Shown here in pieces: positions 40,301 to 45,400 of a DNA stretch of 50,000 nucleotides. The position numbers and the translations under genes are program-made. The DNA comes from Owenia fusiformis. Its lineage: Eukaryota; Annelida; Polychaeta; Sabellida; Oweniidae. Where the stretch lies: positions 1 to 50,000 of the forward strand of contig CAIIXF020000017.1 in the NCBI GenBank assembly GCA_903813345.2, read 5' to 3'. The notes beneath the pieces are model-generated. The model saw only the letters and a program-made list of their open reading frames with translations. It made no database searches and had not been told where the DNA came from. Numbering within the stretch: the first letter of the stretch is position 1; every line of letters begins with the position of its first letter.

Positions 40301-40954
40301 TTTGTAAAAATGACACCACTAACTTGCAATATCTAGTTTTGCTAAAAGTTATACATAACTTTTTAATTATAAACAGTTCTGCTCTTCAAAGACCACAGGC
40401 AAAACTATAAATATTGCATTAACCACGTGATGTGCTGTTATTTACTTCAGCAGCAGAAACCTTCAACTCCTACTAACTATGCAGCGGGTGTCAATTCGAA
40501 CAGCATACCAATGAGCGACATGGCCCAGCGAAGGTTTGGTTTAGACAATCCAATCTTCGGCTCACCATCAGTTTCTGCCATTGATAATGTTGACATGTGG
40601 CCCAGCAGTTCAGGTGCATTGAGGACAATGACAGGGAATCTCCGAACCGGAAAGGCCCAACAGCAAACAATGTCTCCAGTGTTGCCTGACAGGAGGAACG
40701 TGTCTCAATCACACCTGCAGTATATGCACGACCGAAAACAAATGCTAAGTGAGTTGAAGTCGAGATATCTGCAAGATTCAAATGACCATCGACTGTCCAA
40801 CGTAGATGATAAATGGCCAAATAAAACAAACCCTGTAGAAAAGGCCCATTTGCATAACGAGCGTGCGAGACGACGTAGCGATGGTGACGGAGAATTGAGA
40901 CCGGGTGGTCAGGTCATATCAAACTACTGGACAGACAATAACTTTTACTATTAA
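1160..40954 (+). CDS. Giant multi-exon transmembrane protein with lipoprotein N-terminus (whole gene span)
   Basis: About 80 exons with GT/AG borders and nearly always compatible phases can be joined into one reading of roughly 5,250 residues. The order is signal peptide, LPD_N-like lipid-binding region, amphipathic segment, Cys-rich segment, PAN/apple-like module, a dozen or more FN3-like modules, a unique block, cadherin-like repeats, two EGF-like modules, one membrane helix and a cytoplasmic tail. The start was chosen for a strong Kozak context (CAACCATGG) and an immediate signal peptide. No internal terminator followed by a new signal peptide was seen, so I treat it as one gene. Unresolved points are one or more unseen exons between 1343 and 4185, an uncertain donor near 4635, a phase mismatch between 22147 and 22263, and two frame lesions near 37.04-37.11 kb. 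Function is unknown; an extracellular lipid- or ligand-binding receptor is an inference from domain order. Confidence 0.8.
1893..2206 (+). repeat. MITE-like repeat with long internal hairpin, copy A
   Basis: About 310 bases. A related copy in opposite orientation lies at 49402-49740, which fixes the borders (TTTATCGTATGATCTGTAAA at one end, ACTATAAGTTATTGAATGAT at the other). The right half (about 2068-2195) is an inverted repeat: a 35-base arm ending in ATACAGGATATATTCTG is mirrored with few mismatches. The middle contains a shorter inner palindrome. No coding capacity. Confidence 0.75.
2575..2665 (-). mobile_element. tRNA-derived SINE fragment
   Basis: On the minus strand the sequence reads GGCCGTAACCACGAGGTTGC and then GAGTTCGAGACGCG. 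This resembles the 3' half of a tRNA-like SINE head with a B-box-like GAGTTCGAG. Neither an A box nor a tail is clear, so it is probably a truncated copy. Confidence 0.45.
4186..9241 (+). CDS. LPD_N (vitellogenin-like) beta and helical region of the giant protein
   Basis: Exons: 4186-4370, 4523-~4635, 4830-4915, 5236-5306, 5447-5659, 5817-6148, 6298-6352, 6532-6666, 7676-7887, 8030-8160, 9039-9241. The first holds [18 protein letters not shown], which fits the LPD_N segment where lipoproteins read 'vlNiKrgIlS-lQ'. From 5447 on the peptide is helical and repetitive, with features such as [28 protein letters not shown] and [14 protein letters not shown]. These are the HEAT-like paired helices of the lipoprotein superhelix. 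The last exon carries RHRQKR before G, a furin-type site. Large lipid transfer proteins use this region to bind lipid or receptor. The order of parts supports homology, but the barrel is shorter than in vitellogenin. Intron insertions separate the later exons. The end of the second exon is uncertain because only weak in-phase donors exist. Confidence 0.72.
6741..7591. mobile_element. Large foldback element in an intron
   Basis: Two arms of about 390 and 440 bases are near-perfect inverted copies. The left begins CAGAAACAAGTCAAA and the right ends TTTGACTTGTTTCTG. They meet at about 7135-7150 around AATGATTTTTACATTG. The left arm lacks about 55 bases that are present in the right. A 15-base direct repeat (ATTATCACTGTAGTT) lies at 6695-6709 and 7592-7606. 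The right copy abuts the arm, but the left copy is 31 bases away from it. Open frames inside are not genes. It lies in the intron 6667-7675. Confidence 0.8.
8322..9013. mobile_element. Tc1/mariner-like foldback MITE
   Basis: The element is bounded by TA and terminal inverted repeats (TAGAGAGGTTTCACACA at the left, TGTGCGAAACCTCTCTA at the right). The two halves are inverted copies over most of their length, with the centre near 8650. TA target duplication and long arms suggest a non-autonomous Tc1/mariner-type element. Two overlapping open frames at its right half, on both strands, are by-products. It lies 26 bases upstream of the exon at 9039. Confidence 0.78.
9475..13874 (+). CDS. Amphipathic helix and strand region of the giant protein
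   Basis: Exons: 9475-9620, 10124-10456, 10972-11114, 11322-11392, 11593-11747, 11963-12129, 12428-12599, 13052-13183, 13331-13516, 13778-13874, all phase-compatible. The first five to six exons encode long charged and hydrophobic helices (for example [20 protein letters not shown] and [20 protein letters not shown]). These resemble the lipid-associating helices of large lipoproteins, although no family can be named. Exons from 12428 onward turn beta-rich ([36 protein letters not shown]). The last exon is acidic ([10 protein letters not shown]) and lies just before a polybasic site. A lipid-binding role is inference only. The donor of the first exon coincides with the target duplication of a MITE. 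Confidence 0.68.
9621..9952. mobile_element. hAT-like MITE with 8-base target duplication on a splice donor
   Basis: GTAAATTA occurs at 9621-9628 and again at 9945-9952. Between them lies an element with inverted ends: CGAACTCCCGTGCAGTG at the left, and at the right the complement of CGAACTCCTATGCAGTG. Each end holds a small palindrome (GCAGTGATATATCACTGC) and an inner CTGCCCGCCGC. An 8-base duplication is typical of hAT elements. The left GTAAAT is the donor of the exon ending at 9620. Confidence 0.8.
14171..17693 (+). CDS. Cys-rich and amphipathic-strand region of the giant protein
   Basis: Exons: 14171-14418, 14564-14705, 14868-15077, 15630-15730, 15952-16090, 16188-16294, 16458-16617, 16778-16848, 17237-17394, 17504-17693. 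The first exon opens with RTRRKR, a second furin-type site. The exon at 14868 contains [17 protein letters not shown] followed by a beta-rich stretch with NPCD and a conserved-looking tryptophan. The last two exons read as alternating strands ([39 protein letters not shown]), like the open beta sheets of lipid-carrying lipoproteins. I chose the donor at 14705 rather than 14758 because only the former gives the phase required by the exon at 14868. I do not recognise a named domain here. Confidence 0.65.
18337..21118 (+). CDS. FN3-like module and PAN/apple-like module of the giant protein
   Basis: Exons: 18337-18558, 19117-19323, 19795-19927, 20130-20335, 20731-20854, 20947-21118. The first two carry [12 protein letters not shown] and [17 protein letters not shown], the strand pattern of an FN3-like repeat. 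The exon at 20130 holds [20 protein letters not shown] and, after it, GTCELLE. This spacing (C-x3-C-x7-C-x-SF-x-YD...C-x-L) is that of a PAN/apple module, which binds proteins or sugars in extracellular proteins. The last exon has [11 protein letters not shown], the first clear example of the D-x-TPP-x-x-G boundary motif that recurs over the next 15 kb. The open frame upstream of 18337 and the frame covering 18996-19116 were left out because good acceptors lie inside them and the latter runs through tandem repeats. Confidence 0.7.
18884..19019 (+). repeat. Short tandem repeat, three copies of 44-51 bases
   Basis: Three copies begin at 18884, 18935 and 18979 with ACTAATACTAAAACCTATGG. The periods are 51 and 44 bases. 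The array lies in the intron before the exon at 19117. An open frame running through the last copy was not accepted as coding. Confidence 0.85.
19443..19790 (+). repeat. Intronic interspersed repeat, copy 1
   Basis: Shares blocks with 30283-31003 in the same orientation: TTTTGGCTTATATTGTAGTC near the start, ATATTTGATGATTAAA in the middle, and AATAACTTTTAAAGTCATGA near the end. About 350 bases long, and it ends just before the exon at 19795. No coding capacity. Confidence 0.65.
21385..26787 (+). CDS. FN3-like repeat array, first half
   Basis: Exons: 21385-21497, 21588-21758, 21972-22147, 22263-22466, 22881-23054, 23361-23567, 23683-24110, 24269-24390, 24824-24989, 25160-25319, 25737-25902, 26236-26366, 26528-26787. 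Each module is a divergent beta-sandwich marked by a linker such as [15 protein letters not shown], then a tryptophan strand ([13 protein letters not shown]), then Y-x-x-x-[IV]-G-T, and finally a strand like [13 protein letters not shown]. One loop is histidine-rich (HHFHHHHGD, in the exon at 23683). Potential N-glycosylation sequons (N-x-S/T) are frequent, as expected for an ectodomain. Several exons begin and end in phase 1, for example 21588-21758, 22881-23054 and 23361-23567. The link from 22147 to 22263 is off by one base, so that junction is not solved. Confidence 0.72.
21847..21994 (+). repeat. Tandem duplication spanning a splice acceptor
   Basis: Two copies with a 78-base period begin GTTAAAGTTGCATTTAATAA (21847 and 21925). 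Each includes a polypyrimidine-poor tract, TTTTAG and the first bases of the exon (ACTACCATATAAA). The second copy is the used acceptor (exon at 21972). The first is a decoy whose downstream frame soon fails. Confidence 0.75.
24685..24745. repeat. Small hairpin element in an intron
   Basis: GGACAGAATGTTAGTACAAA and its near-complement TTTGTACAACATTCTGTCC flank a short loop. It may be a short MITE remnant or a stem-loop in the intron RNA. Confidence 0.5.
26982..36547 (+). CDS. FN3-like repeat array, second half
   Basis: Exons: 26982-27266, 27361-27607, 27700-27915, 28053-28146, 28335-28452, 28589-28734, 28931-29067, 29240-29509, 29599-29896, 30045-30174, 31166-31417, 31533-31745, 32028-32202, 32408-32553, 32950-33063, 33314-33431, 33583-33726, 33820-34094, 34277-34455, 34662-34791, 34998-35193, 35460-35635, 35922-36111, 36371-36547. 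The same motifs recur: [47 protein letters not shown], and [11 protein letters not shown] or [11 protein letters not shown]. The second motif class marks the strand before a Y-x-V-A-V-G-N/T turn. Degeneration increases after about 32.4 kb, and one exon (34998) is Cys-rich ([17 protein letters not shown]). No catalytic signature is seen. The array probably forms a long extracellular rod; that is inference from the repeat pattern. Confidence 0.7.
30283..31003 (+). repeat. Intronic interspersed repeat, copy 2 (longer)
   Basis: Same family and order of blocks as 19443-19790, but about 370 bases longer. The extra sequence sits between the first block and the ATATTTGATGATTAAA block. It fills most of the intron 30175-31165. 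Confidence 0.6.
36548..36770. repeat. AT-only low-complexity tract
   Basis: Degenerate repeats of TATAATATA and TATTATAT fill the intron between the exons at 36371 and 36776. They are able to form cruciforms, but there is no sign of a gene. Confidence 0.7.
36776..38017 (+). CDS. Unique block between FN3-like array and cadherin-like repeats, with frame lesions
   Basis: Two exons are seen: 36776-37554 and 37881-38017. The first reads in one frame to about 37050 ([20 protein letters not shown]...), then in a second frame ([15 protein letters not shown], about 37056-37103), and from about 37108 in a third (SRTFYECS... to ...TDRYLRKR). All three stretches look like protein. The frame changes equal two single-base losses, or equivalent insertions. 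The alternative of splicing at 36995 leaves no in-phase acceptor that I could find. The third stretch has paired cysteines ([11 protein letters not shown]) and a dense mix of conserved-looking polar residues that does not repeat elsewhere. The second exon ([19 protein letters not shown]) leads into the cadherin-like section. No named domain is recognised. Confidence 0.6.
38236..39330 (+). CDS. Largest exon: cadherin-like repeats and first EGF-like module
   Basis: This 1,095-base exon is by far the longest intact one. After a short start ([15 protein letters not shown], read as [15 protein letters not shown] in the spliced frame) comes KRHKR before E, a third furin-like site. Then follow two or more cadherin-like or VCBS-like beta modules. 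The first has [27 protein letters not shown] and [20 protein letters not shown]. The second has [19 protein letters not shown] and ends with [20 protein letters not shown]. Motifs such as ITED, DxDxxD and 'F-x-Y-x-P-x-x-[DY]-x-G-x-D' are typical of bacterial-type tandem cadherin-like repeats in large adhesive proteins. The end holds [13 protein letters not shown] and YGCDCKP, the first part of an EGF-like module that continues into the next exon ([10 protein letters not shown]). Confidence 0.82.
39616..39842 (+). CDS. Exon with second EGF-like module and transmembrane helix
   Basis: The exon opens with [19 protein letters not shown], which completes the first EGF-like module. It starts a second one of calcium-binding type (INECLSSPC...[14 protein letters not shown]). 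Next is a Trp-anchored hydrophobic helix of about 22 residues ([20 protein letters not shown]) followed by a basic stop-transfer sequence (WKCKKTK). This sets a type I topology: everything upstream is extracellular and the last exon is cytoplasmic. The exon starts after a CATTAG acceptor in phase 1 and ends in phase 0 at AAG|GTGAGG. Confidence 0.88.
40451..40954 (+). CDS. Last coding exon: cytoplasmic tail with NPIF motif
   Basis: This exon encodes 167 residues after an ACTTCAG acceptor and ends with TAA. It begins with [13 protein letters not shown] and is rich in Ser, Pro, Gln and basic residues, with little predicted fold. FGLDNPIF, with NPIF at 40547-40558, is a close relative of the NPxY/NPxF endocytic motif known from LDL-receptor-family tails. 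The end has clusters of Arg ([12 protein letters not shown]) and finishes [10 protein letters not shown]. Open frames on the opposite strand here are antisense shadows. Confidence is high for the exon and moderate for the role of the motif. Confidence 0.85.
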   Translation, partial: QQKPSTPTNYAAGVNSNSIPMSDMAQRRFGLDNPIFGSPSVSAIDNVDMWPSSSGALRTMTGNLRTGKAQQQTMSPVLPDRRNVSQSHLQYMHDRKQMLSELKSRYLQDSNDHRLSNVDDKWPNKTNPVEKAHLHNERARRRSDGDGELRPGGQVISNYWTDNNFYY

Positions 40955-41551
40955 GTTTCAGCTCAATACTGAAATAATTATATTAGGATGTACTGTTGTT
41001 TCGAAATGCCACGAAACGCCATCTCTTGTTTGATGTGCTATTGTGATCATATATATGATTTGATCAAGTCAGGTTTTAGGCATGCTGGATGATTAACGAG
41101 GTTTTTCTTTTCAAGTGCGATATATCGTATTATGACATTTCGAAACGGAACATTTATAGATTTGGCTTTATTTTGCATTTAAGCTACTGGATAGTTTAAA
41201 TAACACATACTATTAATAAAGAATTTATTATGTTAGAATAAAGAAATAATAAATTCAAAAATGAATAAAATCTATTGAGATTATCAATGCATGATAAAGT
41301 AGAAATTGGCACATCAATTTGGCACATCTTATGTTTATGAATTGAAAATATTATGCAAATACATAAACACGATCACCCTTGATCTCAAATAGACTCAATT
41401 TGCCTTGGTAAGGACGATGAAAAGCCTTCCACCGGTCCTGTACGTTAGGGGATTCCCAACTACCACTGTACCTTTGACAAAGCAGTTTCTCATTGTCGAT
41501 AATATAGTGGTTAAAGCTTTACTCAGAGCCTTTAATTAGATAAAACGTGTC
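40955..41551. other. Convergent 3' ends of the two genes
   Basis: AT-rich 3' untranslated sequence shared between tail-to-tail genes. Polyadenylation hexamers occur on both strands. No further gene is seen. Confidence 0.55.
41215..41271 (+). terminator. Polyadenylation signal cluster for the giant gene
   Basis: Several AATAAA hexamers lie 260-310 bases after the stop codon (starts at about 41215, 41237, 41248 and 41266). They sit in an AT-rich 3' flank and are the first good polyadenylation signals downstream. The actual cleavage site cannot be told from sequence. Confidence 0.55.
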
Positions 41552-41557
41552 TTTATT
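41552..41557 (-). terminator. Candidate polyadenylation signal of the transporter gene
   Basis: TTTATT on the plus strand gives AATAAA on the minus strand about 20 bases after the transporter stop codon. Further TTTATT copies occur at about 41223. The two convergent genes thus end within about 620 bases of each other. Confidence 0.4.
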
Positions 41558-41576
41558 TGACTGTCAGTATTATTGT

Positions 41577-42485
41577 TCAAGCTAGGCTTTCATTAATTGG
41601 GTTTGGTGTATTGGGAACATCTGGAGTAATTGTTGAATTTTCATCTAGTTCTACAGATTTCAGAAGTTTTTGTCCAAGAAATGTTAGAGATAGAAACAAT
41701 ATGAATGCGAATGCAATAATACCCAAGGACATACAAATAAGAAGAGTGGTCAAAGGTCGAAATAATGGCAAATGCCCCAATAAGCGACGCGGTCCCAACA
41801 ATATAAACAAATGTTGCCAGAACAAGTCTGTGAAAATGGGTGCCGATAATTGACCCAAGTGGGGCCCCTATTACTACAATAGGAGCAGACACCACAAGAT
41901 AGTTCCAAGCATCAGGATGTATCCCATCGTGCATCATGACATCTCGCCAGAAAAAGGCAAACAAGGTGTTACCTCCCATCAAGACAACAGAAGTTGGGGT
42001 GGCCGTTTTCTCTGTTACTCTGAAGACTAAGGTTAGAATGCTGAATGTGCAGATGTCCAGGCCACTGGCTGCTATAGCGGTGAAGTTACCTCCAAAGAAT
42101 CCTGTCACTAACAAGAAACATATCTTCCAAACATTCACCCGGGGAATCGATAGGAATGTCCTACGTTTGTGGTAGCGATTCAGCAAAAACAACGCAAATC
42201 CAAAGGAAAACCATACTGAGACAAAAATAAATTTCTTCTGCGCAGGCGCCAAATAAGGGTCGATGAGTTCAAGGCCAAACACAACACCAAACACGCCACC
42301 TATTGAGCAGTTTATAATGGCAGTCCAGTCTATTTTCACCCTCATGAAGAATATTGTAAACGTTGCCGCTGTCATGCCACAACTTTGAACAATAAGTGAG
42401 AAATCTCTAGCCACATTTGGGTGGATGTTGAAAGCCAGGGTCATCACTGGGAAAGCTATTGCTCCACCACCTTCACTTGTCATAC
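41577..42485 (-). CDS. Transporter exon 3: TauE core and C-terminus, with one frame lesion
   Basis: The exon holds most of the transporter: first signature (EGGGAIAFPVMT), several helices (WTAIINCSIGGVFGVVFGLE, FIFVSVWFSFGFALFLL), second signature (GFFGGNFTAIAASGLD) and VYIVGTASLIGAFAII. At that point, near 41759-41762, the frame must move by one base to continue as RPLTTLLICMSLGIIAFAFI and the acidic tail ending NPINESLA-stop. Without the shift the frame reads on into a poorly hydrophobic, unlikely sequence. A run of three A on the plus strand marks the likely indel. An AATAAA for this gene lies only about 20 bases past the stop, at 41557-41552. Confidence 0.8.
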
Positions 42486-45400
42486 CTGCAAGAATGAAAT
42501 ATGGAATTTTTAGTCAGTTGTCGTCAGGTTAAGAATTGCCAACATAACTGCCAAAACCTGAAAAATCGGCAGTGTTCAAATATAATCAGTGAAAGTTACT
42601 GTTGAGAAATAGCAAGGAATTTAACACTTGTGGTTGACGAAAGAATTGCAGCCACATCTCTGCTTACAAATGATGTAAGGTTCAGTGTATTTTGAATTGG
42701 GCCATTTTTCAAATAAAAATGTGGAGATCTCAAATTATCAGCTTGAAGTTTGTGAAAACTTTTTGACTAAAACATCATTTACCTGCAATCAAAGAGCCAA
42801 ACACCATGACAATTGACATGAAATAGTTCTCCTTGAATGTGAACCAAAGATTGTGCTTGGTAACAATGGCCAGCCAGAAGGTGATGAAGAATGTCATGGG
42901 GATGAGGATACCTAGGAGACGTCTGTGGTGAACTAACAGTCGCTCGGTGAACGACGCATCAGGCGACAACTCTGATACAACCTTGTTGTGATCATAGTCT
43001 AATGTCTGGCCTAAAAGCATATACACATATGAAAACAAAATGTAGTAAACAGGGGTAATCCTGTGCGTGGCAGAGTTATAAGCTTAGTTAAGTTATAAGC
43101 TTAGTTATTGTTAAAAATGAAACAACCCATGATATCATGTTCATCAAAGATCGAGCCTCGTAGGATATCGAAAACAATTCAGATGATTATATCTTGGATT
43201 ATGAATATTTTCTAATTATGAAGGCAGATGTTTATTTTGAATTCATTCATATCTCAATTCGAGGAATATTGCTTGTGAAAGATGCATGTATTTACTTTCA
43301 CCTCAATAGAATCAAATATTTGTAATTATTCTCCACATAGAGAATAGTCACAGTCAGAAACGTCAAACAGACGTGTTTGTTAATCACAATTAAATCGAAT
43401 TCATTTTCACGGTTTCTAATGAAAATTATCATATTTCTCTGGAAATTTTTGACGACCACTTGCCTCGCCTGCCTAATCATTGCTAAGCCAATGATAACAC
43501 TGTATTTTTTTTTTAATTGTTGATATAAGCGGTGTGTATTGTGATGAATTCTAGTTACCCCATGTGGTCTTTATTCTATTCCCAATCATTTTTTCGTATG
43601 GCCAAAAGGATTTAATATCCCAGTATTAGTCCATTTGTCACTCCTATGCATCCTATAGTGAACCTATGAATTGTTAAAAACACGATGTTTTTAGGTTAAT
43701 TTATGACGATAAGGGTTGCCTGAAGAGATTTAGCTGGGTTGGACAAAACGTTAGTTTGGGGAAAAAATAATATTGGCTAATTAGTGAGGCCATTATTGAA
43801 ATATTGATTGTTTTCTATATCCTGAAATGTAAAAATGAAAGCAGCATAATTACTTTGTCTAAACTTGTGTTTTCAGGGTTAATGAATGAGATATTGTTAA
43901 AATATACAAGAATAACCATAGCCGTCAGATCGGGGGGGGGGGGCACCCCCCTCTGACAACCCCCCCCCCCCAAAAAAAAATTGTTTGAAAAATATTTTTC
44001 TCTCTAATTATTTTTCCATTGACTCATACACTTTGAAAATGCCCAGAAAGCACCAAATAGCATCTTAAAATTGTAAAATTTTCTAGGGGGAGTGGGCCAC
44101 CCCTCACACCCCCACACAGACAATTGAAAAGTTCTGAATTTATTATGTATTGTCTCAGACACTTTTAAAGTGCCCAGACATCATCAAATAGCTCCTTGAT
44201 ATAGTCAATGTTTCTTGGGGACAAACACTTGCTCCCGCTCTGGCATCCTCACCCCACCTCCCCCGGATCCCCCGTTGGACACCCCCCCCCCCCAAAAAAA
44301 AAAAAAAAAAATTGAAAAAATTATGATTGTTTCTAATCTTTATTATTGACTCATACCCTTTTAAAGTGTCCAAAAAGCACCAAATAGCATCTTAAAATTG
44401 TAAAATTTTCTAGGGGGAGTGGGCCACCCCTCACACCCCCATCTAACAGTTGAAAAGTTCTGAATTTATTTTATGTATTGTCTCAGACACTTTTAAAGTG
44501 CCCAGACATCATCAAATAGCTCCTTGATATAGTCAATGTTTCTGGGGGACTAACACTTGCTCCCCCTCTGGCATCCTCACCCCACCTCCCCTTCGCCCCC
44601 CCCCCCCCCTAAAAAATTATGATGTATTGTCTCAGACACATTTCAGGTGCCCAGACTTCATCAAATAGCACTTTTATATGGTCAATTTTCTGGGGGACAG
44701 ATATGGGGAACAAACACTTGCTCCCCCCTTTGGCACCCCAATCCTACCTCCCCCTTTGGCAACCCCCCCCCCCCCCCCCTTTGGCACCCCCACAATTTGA
44801 AAAAATTGTGATTGTTGTTCATTTCTTTTATTGGCTCATACACTTTAAAAGTGAACGGAAAGCACCAAATATCATCTTAAAATTGTAAAATTTTCTAGGA
44901 GAGCTGGTCAGCCATCACATCCCCCACAAAACAATTGAAAAAATATGAATCTCATGTATTATCTCAGACACTTTTAACGTGCTCAGACATCATCAAATAG
45001 CACCTTGAATCGGTCAATGTTTCTGAGGGAAAACCCCTTGCTCCCCCTCTGGTATCCCCACCCCACCTCACCCTTTATCCTCTTTGACACCTCCCAAAAA
45101 ACACATTTTCTATTGATTCATACACTTTGAAAGTGAAAGTAGGGGGGGGGGCAATCTCAGAATTAATCAGACAGCATCTTGAATTAGTAAAATTTTCCTG
45201 TGCTGCCCACTCGCTCCCATAAGAAGATATGATTAAAAAATCAGAATTTCTTTAAATTGATTCTATTGCCTTCTAGCACCCCCCCCCCTCCCCTATTCCA
45301 ATGTTTCTCCAAATTGCTCATACAATATTTAGTCTAAAAACAATATGAAGACAATAAAATACTACAAAATAGGCTGCGTGACCTTAATATAGAGAGTAAC

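Noticed and set aside
40491-40829. Minus-strand open frame of 112 codons
   Set aside because: Antisense shadow of the cytoplasmic tail exon, which continues the sense frame cleanly to its stop.
41557-41853. Plus-strand open frame of 98 codons
   Set aside because: Antisense to the last transporter exon. The minus strand encodes clear membrane helices.
44155-44888. Proline- and glycine-rich open frames
   Set aside because: Produced by C and G runs in the tandem repeats.
43930-45300. CRISPR-like array
   Set aside because: Repeat units are long, divergent and separated by homopolymer runs, without regular spacers, and the genome is eukaryotic.
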